Notes: a model not told the origin generated them from the sequence alone. Positions 19,185-31,435 are shown, numbered from the stretch's first letter. The stretch: 64,000 nucleotides of DNA from Chloranthus sessilifolius (GCA_021018995.1 CM037590.1:70341597-70405596); one strand, 5' to 3'. Translations and numbers: made by a program.

Positions 19185-21555
19185 TATAATGTCCCCGAAA
19201 TTTGAACAATGAACAGTGACCTCGGGATGTGTGCCCGGCTGGTCATAGGTTTGACCAAGTGACGGTCAAACAGTCGACTCAAAAAGAATTTGTTAAATAT
19301 GACATGAATGTATTCTAAGTATGAGATTAGATGTTTGTTTTAAGGTCACGTACACCTATCTAAGGTGTATGTGCTTAACACTAAGGCAAAAGAGAGAGTT
19401 AAGAGGGTTAATAGCTAAGAGAATTTATTTCTCTTTGTTTAGCTGGTGAGAAGAGAGTTAAGAAGAGAGAGAGGAAGTAAAGAAGTAGTGAATGCTAAGG
19501 AGGTTAATGCACATTGCAAATTAAAGACGGATTTGGACATTGAATGCTGGATTCAACACGTTGGGAACCGTTGAAGCAAAAGCTGGGAGCCCTTGTCTTC
19601 ATGCCAAACCATTGGATCAACCAAGGGTTGATCTAGGGGTGAGTATGTTGAGATTGTTTTAAACATGCTATTGTGTGATTAAATGAGGTTTAAATAAAGA
19701 AATAAGGAATGAAAATGAAGGGAAATTAAAAGGAAGAGATTTGGAAGAAATGCTCGAAAAAGGGTTAAGTTTCTGACCAAATCGATTAATCGATTAATCG
19801 ATTTTGGCCCGGAAGTTATCTGGGCAGAATGGCTCGAAACCGATTGATTGATTTGAAATTAATCAATCAATTCTGAAAATTTGATTAATCGATTAATCGT
19901 TTGAGCACTTCCAATGGCTGGAAAATGGAGAGCTGGGAAAATCGATTGATCGATTTTAAAATCGATTGATCGATTTTAAAATCGATCAATCGAGTTTGGA
20001 TTTTTGATTAATCGATTTGGGATCGATTAATCGAAGTTTGGATTTTCGATTAATCGATTTGGGATCGATTAATCGATTTTGACAGTTTTAGTTGGCTTTT
20101 GAATTGGACTTTGAGGTTCAAGGAGGGTCTTGTACCTTCTTTATTACATCTTTTTTTATACTTTGCACATGTCATGGTGTACCATAGGTGGTACGAGGGA
20201 ACACAAGCATAAGGAGCCGTATTAAACCTTGATGCTTGGACATTCAGAGACATGAGGTAGGGAATACCTTAAACATGTATTTAAATTTCAAGAGTATGTA
20301 TGTAGTGATATAGAAAAGAATGTTAATGCATAAAAAAATTATAAATCCATTGTGTATGTGAATATAAAGCAAGTAAATGAAAATATGACATCCCAGGGGA
20401 TGAGAACGAGGTAAAGGCATCAGTGTGATGCAGTGAACTTAGACATCCCAGGGATGTATGAGACATTGTAAAGAAAAAGTGAACAAAGAATAAAAAGGCC
20501 TAATCGATTTTATTTAGCACAAGTATACGGTGAATAACTATATGTAGTACACATTTGATACTTTTGTTATTTAAGGTTTGAACAGAATACCCTACCGATG
20601 TGGCGGGATACCCACGACTGACTCGGCAGAATATCCGTGATCGGTACGGCGACCAATCCGTACACCTGTAACACATCCCAAGGATGTTGATATGAGAATA
20701 GACCCCGTCGCCTATGAGAAAGGGACCTGGGTAGTATTGAAAATGAGAATAATGATATGAAAACTGTCTATTTAGACGACGATGGAGGATATTCCATCGG
20801 ACGCCCGACTCTATAGAAACTTGGAGAATATTTAAGTTATAGATTTTAGTCTTTAGGCCGAATCATTAGAAATTTGAGAACAAAAGAGAACATGTAAAAT
20901 ACCAGTAAAACCTCATGCATATTTCTTTTTCAGTCATTTAAACTGTTGTTTTTCCAGTAAATTCATTAATACATCATGCTACCTAATGTCATAGAATATA
21001 TGTGAGAATTGACTTATATGTTCATTGTGTTGTTTCCCTATTAAGCTAGGATGTAGCTCACCCCCTTTAGACTATATGTTATAGGTTCATTGCTTGCGGC
21101 TGTCAAGTCTTCAGGAGACATAGATCCGGGAGATTCGGATTACGTGCCCAGGGAAGAGTTAGAGCCTCCTCCTGAAGACTTCTTCTAGAGGATCCGTGCG
21201 TACTTTGAGAGTGAGTTTTGAGAGCCTTCTGTACGGCTTGATATGTCAAGCCTCTTTTTTTGAAAAATATGTAATTAAATGATATATTCTTTTGGTGAAC
21301 CATCTAGGGTGATCCAGATTATCACTGATGGTTCGGGTCGGTTCTTCTGTTCATGTGTTGGCATGAAAAAAGAACTGTCTTTTGAGCATTTGCTTTAGGT
21401 TAGCATATAATTATTTCATGTTGTTCAGTTTACATATTTTATTTTGAGTAGTGATTGCTTGATTATACCAATATTTCATATGGACTTCGGGGGCACGACC
21501 TAGAGGGTCGTACTGATGGCATGGGTTTTGGGGTGCCGAAATCCAGGCTGTCACA
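19185..21555 (+). mobile_element. 3' LTR of the chromovirus, 2371 bp
   Basis: Begins TATAATGTCCCCGAAATTTG (TG changed to TA) and ends CCGAAATCCAGGCTGTCACA. The 3' end has AGATCCGGGAGATTCGGATTACG and GGCACGACC, shared with the LTR ending at 39700 and, antisense, with 45487-47614. It carries the palindrome array at 19773-20090 and blocks repeating CATCCCAGGGATG near 20390-20460 and 20670. The flank after it is ATGGG. Confidence 0.85.
19773..20090. repeat. Palindrome array built on ATCGATTAATCGAT / ATCGATTGATCGAT
   Basis: At least ten words in about 320 bp, e.g. ATCGATTAATCGATTAATCG near 19780, AAATCGATTGATCGATTTT twice near 19940-19980, and GGGATCGATTAATCGA near 20025 and 20060. A diverged set (GATTGATTGATTTG, AATTAATCAATCAATT) sits at 19843-19880. 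All lie in the U3 half of the LTR. Confidence 0.9.
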
Positions 21556-22212
21556 ATGGGTGGATGTCCCCATTGTGGATATCTACGATGTAGTTGTGGC
21601 GATGTTAGTTGGAATGGTTGTGAATAGTTTTGTGTGGAATTAGTTGTGGATATGTAAGAAAAATGCTTCTCTATTGCAGGATAAATGGTTTTGTTTTGTA
21701 AACTAGTAGTGGATACCTGTCATAAATGTGTTTTCTGTAATGCAAGGTGAACTGATTGTTCAATTCGTTATAGATAATTTTGTTGTGAATTCATGGTTTA
21801 GTTGTGAATATAATGGTGAGGATTCATGGTTATGAATGGATGTCTTGGTGGTTAACGCAGGTTTGAATGGTGTGTGTCATTGTTGAGAATAACATGTTAT
21901 GATGAATAACATGGATTCTGAGAGGTACTAGATGTACCTTGTGAATTACGGTTGTGGATATGTATCTCTAGCTTGAATAGATGTGTTTCTTTTCTTTTTA
22001 TTTAAATGCATGGTTGAATGATTGACTGAATCCCAACTAGTGTAGATGTGTTTTCTTTTTTGTATAAATGCATGATTGGATTATGGACTGAATCCAAATT
22101 TCATATAAGATATGAGACGGTGTGAAAGATTTTGACGAGTGACCCTATGCCTTCAAAACCAAAGTAAATGTACTGAATTTTCGGGGACTAAAATTTCTTA
22201 AGGGAGGGAGAA
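21556..22212 (+). other. 3' untranslated tail of a second Tekay-like element, with polypurine tract
   Basis: No ORF. It has recurrent GTTGTGGATA words at 21576, 21643 and 21950, a diverged tandem duplication of about 65 bp (21970-22035 and 22042-22105, sharing GATGTGTTT..TTT and AATGCATG.TTG..T), and ends TTTTCGGGGACTAAAATTTC and AAGGGAGGGAGAA at 22198-22212, the PPT of this lineage. The upstream internal part of this element is not in the window; the first chromovirus's LTR abuts it at 21555. Confidence 0.65.
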
Positions 22213-23040
22213 TGTAACATCCCCAATTTTCCGAACACGTAAGCATCGGCCAAGTGTATGTGTTAGTGGCGGCACACGTTACACGTGAAGAGTTTTAGGG
22301 ATAAATTATTTCTGATGCATCAGGTTTAAATTGGAACCCATATGGATAAAGGCTAGTATATTTTTGCGTGTACTGGCTTCACACCGAACCACAACTCAAT
22401 TGGATACGGGATTAACACATTAGCTTAGTGCGCAAGCTTTGCACCGGATCAGAGCCCAACCCATATGAGAGGCTTCTCACGTAAGCCTCTTGCATTGCAT
22501 GGAATTTGCAAGAGAAAGAGAGAGAGAGAGCTTGAGGAAGAGAAACTCTCCCTTTTACCTTGATTGTTGATCTCCCTCTCAATTTTTTATTCTCTTCGAT
22601 TATTGGCACGAGAAAGCATCGATCTTGCGCGTGCTTGCGATCTGGGAAGAGCAAGAGAACCCCGTCTCTTCCAAACCCTCTTTTGGTTATTTGGAAAACC
22701 AATGCCTGTGATATCTCTTGATCGCCTTCACGCGTAAATCCTTAGTTCGTTGTGTGTGTTTAGAAGAGTGGATCTTCATATCTGTCTTCGTTAAAGTTTG
22801 CGAGAAGGTGGGTTTCAAACCCCTTGGACGTGTGCGGCGCAAGTGCCGTTATTTCTTTCAATCTTCACCCATCGTGCACGTTGTTTATGCGAGTCTTGAA
22901 GGTAAGATCTCAATGGATTATTCATGGCTTATATTAGGATTTGATTGCCTTAGATTCATGCATAGAATCAAGGATTAATATGTGAGAAAAAAATGCAAAA
23001 GAAAGAGGCTGAAATCGGGCAAAAGTGTGCAAAATCACTC

Positions 23041-23302
23041 AAATTTGCATGCGCAAATATCGGGCAAAAAGTGTGCAAAATCACTCAAATTCGCGTGCGC
23101 AAATTGAAATTCGTCTGCGCGAATTGCCTTCAGATATAAAGGGAAAATTCTCTGAGAAAACTGCGCGTGTGAAATGCACATCAGTTTTCAGGCCAAAATC
23201 AGATTGACAATTTTTGCCCTTGCGATTTGGGAGGTGCAAGGTGAAATCGCTTGCACGATTTCCAAATCGCGTGTGCGATTTTCCAAATCACGTGTGCAAT
23301 TT
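23041..23302. repeat. Palindrome array built on AAATCGCGTGTGCGATTT
   Basis: AAATTTGCATGCGCAAAT (23041), AAATTCGCGTGCGCAAATT (about 23087), AAATTCGTCTGCGCGAATT (23107), AAATCGCTTGCACGATTT (23244-23261), AAATCGCGTGTGCGATTT (23264-23281), AAATCACGTGTGCAATTT (23285-23302). The last three are spaced 20-21 bp. Confidence 0.88.
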
Positions 23303-23455
23303 TCCCTGTTTAGCTTATTTTAAACTTTTCTTTGGAAAACTTCTATAACTTCTGACATATATACTTCTTTAGCCATTGATGAGTAATTTTTGGATGCATA
23401 AAACTATAGGTTATGGGTTGAATTCACCGTGAAGATCTTTGCGTCGCTTTGCATG

Positions 23456-23463
23456 ACTCATAT
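23456..23463. other. 8-bp target duplication of the hAT, left copy (right copy 38493-38500)
   Basis: ACTCATAT on both sides of 23464-38492, the exact 8-bp length expected for hAT transposons. Confidence 0.9.
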
Positions 23464-23481
23464 CAATTGTTGTCATCGATT

Positions 23482-23585
23482 ATGCGATCGCATATGCAGC
23501 CCTCTAAGTCAAAATCGCATATGCAGTGATGACATATGCAATTTTGACAGTATGTGATTGCATATTGTTCTAACAGTCAGAAATA
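23482..23585. repeat. Left subterminal palindromes of the hAT
   Basis: ATGCGATCGCAT (23482-23493), GCATATGC (23490-23497), ATCGCATATGCA (about 23515), GACATATGCAATTTTGAC and GTGATTGCATATTG. They sit within 120 bp of the terminus and mirror those at 38433-38481. Confidence 0.8.
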
Positions 23586-24033
23586 TAACCGTTGGAGTTT
23601 ATTTGTTTTATTGTTAATTTTTAAGCCTCCTCAAAGCTTATAAATATAGGGTTCCTCTTTTTAATCCATACCACATTCATACAAGGTATGATTTGTGTCT
23701 CTTTGATCTTTTTTTTTAGTGTTTAGTACTATCTTCCTCGCTTTCTCTCTTTTTCTTTCTCTTTCTCAAAGCTTTGTTGATAATTCCTTTTTCTCTAGTT
23801 TGTAGTTAACTAAGCAAGGAGCTTCAACCATCATTCTTCAAGCAAAGAGGGAAGAAATCACTTCAAGAATTAAAGATTCAAGGATTTCAGAGTTAGAAAT
23901 TAATTTATAATTTCTATTAAATTTTATTTGATTGTTTTTCCTCCTTATTATACCTCATTTCTTTCATTTTTTTTTCTTTTTTTAATGTGGTCTCCACTCG
24001 TCACCTACTTATTTAAATTACGTTATCATTATG

Positions 24034-25858
24034 TCTACATCCTCGAACGACACTCTTAGGCTGAAAAATTTGACTGATCCGAATTAGAAATATGAACGTT
24101 ACAAGAGTGTAACTGAAAAAAATAAAGTCTAATATATCCTATGCCCCTATGTAAGCATGAGGGGAATAGGGAGACACAAGCAACATCTTGCTTGGAAATT
24201 CGAATCGAATGCGAAGGCATGTCCAAATGTCACGTCGGAGATTCAAAAAGAGATTATGGAATGAATGGATAAGATCTCAATGATGAAACATAACGACGAA
24301 GTGATTTTACAATAATACTATGATGTTGATGAATATGAGGAAAAAGAACATAATAGATCTACTCCCTCCACAGCTCGTAGTGGTGCAAGACCATCACTCT
24401 CTAAAAGAGCACGTGGTAGAAAGGGGAAGGGAATAAATAAATTCTTCTCTTGTAGACCACATTCCGAAGACGTGGTAGACGCTAGGGGTAAGGGACTGGC
24501 CCAAGCAACTGTAGAAAATAAGTTTAAAGCTAAGAACTAACCCGATACTATTCAATACGTGGCTAAGTGGATGTACCAAGCCGGTATTGCATTCAATACC
24601 GTAAAGTTAAAGAGCTTCAAAGTAATGGTTGAAGCTCTTGGACAATATGGATTCGGCCTAAAACCTCCCTCGTATCATGAGATAAGACATATATGTTTTA
24701 AAAAGGAGGTAGTCTTCACAAAAGCCTTTCTCGAAGAGTATCGAAAAGATTGGAAGACATATGGGTACTCACTAATGACCGACGGTTGGATCGATAGGTA
24801 ATCATCAACTTTTTGGCAAATTGTCCTACCATAACTATATTAATTAAATCCATAGATGCTTTGGCTCATTCTTACATGGTCGAATATCTATTTTCCCTCA
24901 TAAATGAAGTGATAGAAAAGGAAATTGGTGCACAATATTTTATCCAAGTTGTCACGAACAATGCGATAAACTTAGTGGCTGCAGGTAAACTAATAATGGA
25001 ACGGCGACTACACATATATTGGACCCCATGTGCGGCCCATTGCTTAGACTTAATCTTAGAAGAAATAAGAAAAGTACACATTAAAATCGTAGCTAAGGCT
25101 AGGAAGGTAGTAGTATATATGTATAAGCATACACTTCTACTCCATCACATGCATAATGCAATTGGGGATAATTTACAACACCCCGCCATCACCTATTTTG
25201 CTACGACCTTCTTGACATTATAAAGTATGTATATTAAAAGAGATGAACTTAGAAGTTTCATAACTTTCACCCATTGGAGGAATGGAGCTTGGTCAAAGAA
25301 GGCCGAAGAAAAGTGGGTGGCACAAACAATTTTAACCAACTCTTTTTAAAATAATGTTGTCCAATCATTTAGAGACTTGCAACCAATCGTAGAGGTACTA
25401 CGATTGGTTTGATGGTGATCAGAAGCCGACTATGGGCTATATCTATAGTTTTATGGAGAAAGCTATAAAAAAAATTAAATCTAATAATATATACAAATCT
25501 CATTTCTATCAAGCCATTATTGACATTATTGAGAAGAGATGGGGTGTCCAAATGACTAGCCCGTTGTATTTCATCGTATTCCTCCAAAATTCCGCGGTCT
25601 ATTTCTCTTATCCAAATCGAGAAGAGGCGGAAGCAACACATATTAGTGGCTTCCTTGATATTTTAGAAAAGATGGTTCCGGACAAAGGTGAGCAAGATCG
25701 GATTAATAACTCTTTTAACCGATACAAGAATGCTCAAGGGATATTCGAAAGAGAAATTATGGTTCGACAAAGAGAATCCAAAATACCTAATAAACAATTT
25801 TATGATTTATTTTTTATTGCATTTCGTTATTGCAAATTTGTAATTATACAATCCGTCT

Positions 25859-25901
<43 letters not shown>

Positions 25902-25980
25902 CTAATTAATACTATTGTTTGTAGCCGATTGGTGGTTATCTTATGGAGTGGATTCAGTGACAAAATATGGATTATTGAAG
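24034..25980 (+). pseudogene. hAT transposase, 5' part (BED finger, catalytic region)
   Basis: ATG at about 24031 (MSTSSNDTL). The BED-like finger at 24110-24250 has RGIGRHKQHLA and KACPNVTSEIQKE, but the second Cys of the finger is lost. Then KFFSCRPHSEDVVD-like linker, the conserved TIQYVAKWMYQAGIAFN-type block, PPSYHEIR, and MTDGWIDR, where the catalytic Asp is kept. After a frame change, TNNAINLVAAGKLIME and HIYWTPCAAHCLDL follow; the second Asp (VTDNA) reads Asn. Further on are AITYFATTFLTL and, in another frame, 25432-25800 with HFYQAIIDIIEKRWG. An intron-like AT stretch with (TA)n leads to an acceptor TTTGTAG at 25925 and DWWLSYG. The Athila insertion ends it. Confidence 0.8.
25863..25900. 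repeat. (TA)n microsatellite in a hAT intron
   Basis: About 18 TA dinucleotides, in the AT-rich segment before the TTTGTAG acceptor. Confidence 0.9.
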
Positions 25981-25983
25981 AAG

Positions 25984-25988
25984 ATGGC
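25984..25988. other. 5-bp target duplication of the Athila, left copy (right copy 37448-37452)
   Basis: ATGGC at both borders. Removing 25989-37452 restores the hAT reading frame from KKMA to VKVLGLTC. Confidence 0.92.
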
Positions 25989-27383
25989 TGATGAGTAGTG
26001 AAATATGATGATATTTCACCCCTAAATACCTATATTTAGCCGTCCGATGAAGGCTATCTGATGAGATTTGCTAGATTTGAAGTGTTTCAGATAAATACAG
26101 TCCAAGTTTCTAAAACAGCCCAAGAATCCCGAAAATAATGTCAAAACACTGCTATTTTGGGTCATTGAGAACTTAGTGCGACTTACAGCTCAATTTGGAC
26201 CTTCAAGACGTCAGATTCAGGAAATGGCTAAAACATAAAAGTTGTAGAGCTCGTCATCAGCTTTCCAACGCCTTAAGAATCACCTCAATCCGAGTTCGGT
26301 ACAGAAAATTATGAGCAAAATACCGAGGCAGTATCTGATGCAAAGCTAGGCGGGAATTCACGAAAATTACTCTTAGATGTCAATCGAGAGAGGTATTAGG
26401 GTTAGGCTATTATAAAAAGGGAAGCCACGAGTTTCTTAAGGGGATTTTTGCAATTAGAATATTATTCATTCTTTATTTTTAGTTTTTAGCGCTCTTCACT
26501 TTGGGGGAATATTTTCTTCATCTTTTCAAGTCTTCTTCTCTCCTTCTTCTAGGGTTTATTCAGGGTAGATTGTATTATTTTCTCGAGAAATTCATAGATT
26601 GTATTTAGGAAAAACAATTGCAAATATCTTTTGGAAGAAATAAAAGAGGAATAACTTTGAAAGAAAAGGAGATCAAACACCAAAGATGGCGGCTAAATCG
26701 AGATCGGGAAGATCGATCCCGATAAGTACCCATGTTTATGATTAATACCGCATGATCTATTATTGTTATCATGGAATCGTTTTGCTCAAAGTTTGTGTGA
26801 TTGAAAATATTTTGAATGCTTTGTTATGACCGTTGATTAGGCGTATCAACGGTAATCGCTAGATCTGGACCTGCAGTGATCTAGAAACATGAAGCGATTA
26901 TGTCTTGATTGTCGTGATCTAAATATCATGAGATACGCTATGCTTTTTACATGACTCATACCGCAATATTAGGTTGAGTCATTGTTTTTAGATAAGGGTA
27001 TGCTTGATTGATGATCATATTTTATTTCAAGTCATTTTCTAGATGAATGATGGTGTGAATGATGATTTAATGAAACTGTGGGTTTTAATGATAGAAAAGG
27101 GGTACGAATCTGGGGTAGCATATTCCTTGATCTCATTTTAATATTGTTCGTAGATTTATCAGTAATTAATTGTTTAGATTAATTTATTTTTCTGCATTTA
27201 GGAAAAGTGTGTTAAGTTTTTGGTAAAATTGAATTTGCCCTTTGGTACTTCCTTAGGGACGTTTTTAAAATCTCTAAAAGAATTAATTAAAAATTCACGT
27301 TTCCCTGTGGGTTCGACACCCCTGTTCTTGCCATACTACAATAGATCTTGTGCACTTGCAAGGGTTACATTCTAAATCGATCA
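25989..27383 (+). mobile_element. Athila 5' LTR, 1395 bp
   Basis: TG..CA ends. A TATA box (CTATTATAAAAAGG) lies at 26408-26420. The stretch 26560-26960 differs from the 3' LTR by many small indels. U5 ends CTTGTGCACTTGCAAGGG, TTACATTCTAAATCGATCA. Confidence 0.95.
26408..26420 (+). promoter_or_regulatory. TATA box of the Athila 5' LTR
   Basis: TATTATAAAAAGG, at a matching place in the 3' LTR (about 36459-36471). The related antisense LTR at 1-1651 has palindromes right upstream of its box; here there are none. Confidence 0.65.
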
Positions 27384-27389
27384 AGTTTT

Positions 27390-27407
27390 TGGCGCCGCTG
27401 CCGGGGA
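27390..27407 (+). promoter_or_regulatory. Primer binding site, tRNA-Asp type
   Basis: TGGCGCCGCTGCCGGGGA, seven bases after the LTR. It complements the 3' end of plant tRNA-Asp with one mismatch, as usual for Athila. Confidence 0.88.
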
Positions 27408-27462
27408 AATCGGTGAAATTTTGATTAATTCGGATAGGGATTTTTCTGTTTTGAGTGTTTAA

Positions 27463-27868
27463 AAAAAAAATAATAATAATAATAATAATAATAAAAATAA
27501 TAATAATAATAATTTCCCTTATTTTTCTCTCTTTGATAAGATTTTGTGGAGTCTTTTTAGGAAGTTTAGATTTTTAGGATACCTTCCTTAGGAAATTTAG
27601 GAAGTAGAGATTTTTAGGACTTCTTACTTTAGATTTGGTAGGACTCTTTTTCCTTATTTTCCTCTTTTAGATATTTTTAGGATTTTCTAAATTTAGTCAT
27701 TAACTTTTGTGGGACTTTTGTTTTAGGATTTTTAGGAATCTTTCATTCTTCTCCTTATTTTTCTCTTTTAGGAAAGATTTTATAGGATTTTCAATTTTAA
27801 TTTTTAATTTTCGAATTTAATTTTTAAAAAAAAAATTAAAATTAAAATTAAAAAAAAAATTTAATTCG

Positions 27869-27908
<40 letters not shown>

Positions 27909-28140
27909 AATTAATTTAAATTCGAATTTTAATTTTAATTTGAATTTTAAAAAAAAAAAAAAAAAAAAAATTTAATTAATTTAAATTCGAATTTTAATTT
28001 TAATTTGAATTTAAAAAAAAAAAAAAATTTAATTAATTAATTAATTAATTTAAATTTTAATTTTAATTTTAATTTGAATATTAAAAAAAAAAAAAAAAAA
28101 AATTTAATTTAAATTCGAATTTTAATTAAAAAAAAGAAAA
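27463..28140. repeat. AT-rich leader: (AAT)n and four A-tract/TTCGAA palindrome units
   Basis: (AAT/AATAAT)n at 27465-27515. From 27790 to 28130 four to five units of about 70 bp each combine a long A tract, TTTAATTAATTTAAATTCG and AATTTTAATTTTAATTTGAAT. Each contains the palindrome TTAAATTCGAATTTAA or a variant. A-run lengths vary (8 to 40), so assembly may be inexact here. Confidence 0.8.
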
Positions 28141-28194
28141 AAAGAAGAAATCTTTCTCTTTATCATCTTTGTTTAAATCGTTTGAAGCAGAATT

Positions 28195-30130
28195 TTGTGG
28201 GTTTGTTGTGGATTCTTCAACCCTGTTTGTGAGTGTTGGTGTATGAGCTTTACTCGTTCTCATCACCCACATCTGCTACCGTTTAATCTTGAGATCGAAA
28301 GAGCTTGTAGAGAGAATCGAAGAGTCCAGAGGAATCAATATCAACAAACTGAGACCATGGCAGACCAAAGGCAAGAGAGAGATGAGAATAACAACAATGG
28401 GAATGTCAATAATGGAAATAATAGGAACAATAATTTTGATGAGGGCCCTAGAACACTGGAGTATTATAACGATCCTGGTTTTTACGAGGATCAGGAATGT
28501 ATTATGCATGCTCCCATTCCAGGGAACCACTATGAATTCAAATCAGCAATGATTCAAATGCTACCAATTTTCTATGGGTTAGCAAATGAAAATCCGACGC
28601 TCACTTAAATGAATTCACTGGGTATGCAAAATGTTCGAGTCCACAATGTCACCGATGAGATAGCAAGCTGACTCTTCCGTTCTCTTTAAGAGATAAAGGC
28701 AAAAACATGGTTCTATTCCTTAGAACCACAATCTATTCGAGAGAGTTGGGCAGCCGCATCGCTGGCCTTAAAAAATATTTTCCCATGACTAAGGCCATTG
28801 AATTGCGTCGGGAAGATCCTGCTTTCCCAACAACCTACAGAAACATTCCATGAATGTTGGGAACGTTTTAAGGAATTGATCAGAAGTTGCCCAAATCATC
28901 AAGTTCCAAGGTGGCAACAAGTCCAAAGTTTTTACAATGGACTGATTCCTGAAGAGAGACGCATGGTTGATGCATCTTGTGGTGGATCTTGTGCTACTAA
29001 AGAAGGCGAAATTGTGGGCATTGTTTGAGAAGTTATATCAAACTTCGATACAAAGTGAGACACTGGGGCGAACCAACTTGAACCTGGCACCTAAATCTCA
29101 TGTGTTGACAAAAGACGGATTGTACGATGTCAACAATAATGCCTCAGATCTCTCAACAAAGGTTGACATCTTTGTCAAACAGATGAACATGTTGTTAGTC
29201 GCTACCAAGCAAGCTAAAGCTCTGTCACCCCCACAAGTGTGTTCAATTTGTGACCACCAGGTCATATGGCTAATGAGTGCCCTACTACCTTGTCATTCTT
29301 CCCCGATGAACCTAATCCTCAAGAGCGTAAATGTGACTCAATCTTATCCCGCGGGGTAGAAACATGTACTCAATACCTACAATCCGGAATGGAAAAATCA
29401 CCCCAACTTAGGATGGGGTGAATCGAACCAACCGGTAAACCACAACATATAGAGCCAACACAATGGGTGGATAACAACCTTTTCAACCAAATTTTCACAA
29501 AATTTCCAATTCTAATTTCAACAATGTAATTCCAATTTCCAACAGAATGTTTCAGATATCATCCAAATTCTGACTACCGAAAAAATCAGAATATCAATCA
29601 TAATCTTAATCAATCTCATGCCAAGATTGAAAGATTACGATCCGGAAGAAAAGCTTATGCGAAGCATGCAATCTTTCAGCAGATCATAATGGACCAAGTC
29701 AGTCAATTGGCCAATCAACTGAGTCAGCGAGAGGAAGGTAGGCTCCCCAGCCAACCCATCAATAATCCTCGAGGCCAAGCACCATCTGAAGCAGGACCAT
29801 CGAATAGTCAACAGTTGAAAGCTGTTACGGTGCTAAGAAGTGGACGAGAGGTTGATAATCAAGTGGAAATGCTCAGAGAAGTCGATGAAGAAAGAGAAGC
29901 GAGAGGAAAAGAATCGAGAAAAGAAAGGAGAAAGGAAAAGGAAAGAGAAAGGAAAAGGAAAAGAGAAAGAAAGAGACAAAGAGCGAGATAAGAAAAGTGC
30001 AAGAGCAAGGAAGAGAGAAAGGAAAAGAAAAGTAATAGAGGAAGAGTTTCCTTCAACCGTCCAACAAGGACGTGAAAAGAATCGAAATGGAATCGCACCT
30101 TATGTCCCAAAGGCACCATTCCTCAATGCC
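28195..30130 (+). pseudogene. gag: Athila Gag (broken)
   Basis: A start region with MADQRQERDENNNNGN near 28358 is followed by Asn-rich sequence, then the capsid core: EFKSAMIQMLPIFYGL, AKTWFYSLEPQSIRESW, ETFHECWERFKELIRSCPNH and QQVQSFYNGLIPEERRMVDA. A degenerate zinc-knuckle region lies near 29240 (CSICDHQVIW in one frame, CPPGHMANECP in another). The C-terminal part has LRSGREVDNQVE and a 70-residue Lys/Arg/Glu-rich run (29860-30060), purine-rich in DNA. Stops at 28606, 28669, 28689 and several frame changes show that it is not functional. Confidence 0.82.
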
Positions 30131-30265
30131 TAACTCCTCCATCTAGAATGGGAAAGGGACCGACAAAATGGAAGAAATTTTGAAACATTCAAGCAAGTAA
30201 AGAAAAATCTTCCATTACTTGAAACAATCAAACAAGTTCCTGAGTACGCCAAGTTTTTCAAAGAT

Positions 30266-30757
30266 TTGTGCACTCGGAAGAGAAAGGCACGTACTCACGG
30301 TTCAAAGGAAGTGTTCCTAACAAATCAAGTCAGTTCAATATTGCGATTCCAAACCCCACGGGAACTGAAAGACCCTGAGTCTCAATCGCTTCCATGTGTC
30401 ATTGGTGGGCAACCAATTGGAAAGGCGTTATTGGATTTGGGAGCAAGTGTTAATCTGATCCCATCCTCAATGTACGTGAAACTCGGATTGGGTGAATTGA
30501 ACCCCACGACGGTCACACTCCAACTGGCAGATAGATCAGAAAGAAGACCGAGGGGTGTTATCGAGGATGTTTTGGTTGGAATAGACAAGTTTGTCTTTCC
30601 AGTGGACTTCGTTGTCTTAGACATGGAACCACCTGCGAAATCAATCAATCAAGTCCCAATTATTCTTGGACGTCTGCTTTCGCCATCGCCAACGCTTGCA
30701 TTAATTGTCGACGGAGTCATGGACGCTTTCTTTTGGAAACATGAAAGTCGTGCTTAA
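30266..30757 (+). pseudogene. pro: Athila aspartic protease
   Basis: The best-preserved ORF of this part, 163 residues. It shows LPCVIGGQPIGKALLDLGAS at 30400-30455; the D-L-G-A-S active site is the Athila-lineage form of D-T/S-G-A. Then NLIPSSMYVKLGLGE, TTVTLQLADRS and the flap-region LVGIDKFVFPVDFVVLDME, ending VPIILGRLLSPSP, where the usual ILGRPFL is altered. It cut the Gag-Pol precursor in the virus-like particle. A frameshift after ILGR separates it from 30705-30938, which has the ELVDEALP-like linker region before RT. Confidence 0.85.
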
Positions 30758-31435
30758 CATATTCCATGCGATGAACCATTTCCTAATGAGGATGAGGTCG
30801 AATGTTTTACATCGATCGATGGACGAAGTGGTGGATGAAGCATTACCATCAATGCTCACCAAAGAGGAATTTGAAACTGCTTTGTTACCCATCTATGTGG
30901 TCAAAGGGCTTGAAAGGAAGCAGTCAGTAGAGAAATAGTCAAATTCTTCATGTCAAGATGATCACTTATGTGAAGTTGTGACTAAGGTAGAACCACTACC
31001 TCATCGAGGTAAAGGATGTCCGACTCCATCAATTGAGCACCACCAACCGTGGAATTGAAACAATTGCCCGAGTCCCTCAAATATGCTTTTACGGGACCTC
31101 GAAAACACTTCCAAAGGATAATTTCATCCTCATTATCGGAAGAACAAGAGAATGATTTGTTGAAGGTGCCGAAGAGCACAAGGAGGCCATCGGATGGACC
31201 TTAGATCTCAAGGGGATTGACCCATCAAGATGTATGCATAAAATACATCCGGAGGATGAGAGTAAACCATCGAGGAACCACAGAGGCGACTTAATCCGAA
31301 CATGCAAGAAGTCGTTTTAAAGGAAATCATTAAACTCCTCGATCGTCGGAATCATCTATCCGATCTCGATAGTGAATGGGTTAGTCCAAGACAAATCGTT
31401 CAAAAAGTCGGAATTACAAATGAAAGAAACTACGA

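Larger units (their letters stand above)
12641..21555 (+). mobile_element. 5'-truncated Ty3/gypsy chromovirus (Tekay/Del-like) with 3' LTR
   Basis: Order: gag with CCHC knuckle, intron, protease, RT, RNase H, integrase, chromodomain, untranslated spacer with own promoter, accessory ORF, purine tract and 3' LTR. The 5' LTR and the N-terminal half of gag are missing. The break lies in the U3 of an antisense LTR-C fragment, so one deletion probably removed both. Nothing can be said about a target duplication. The same LTR family (ending CTGTCACA) occurs as a solo LTR at 45487-47614. Confidence 0.85.

Noticed and set aside
22718..23207. ORFs in the second Tekay-like LTR
   Set aside because: They lie in the LTR body and palindrome array, have no conserved motif and look like chance frames.
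27390..27407. tRNA gene
   Set aside because: Only the 18-base complement of a tRNA 3' end is present; it is a primer binding site.
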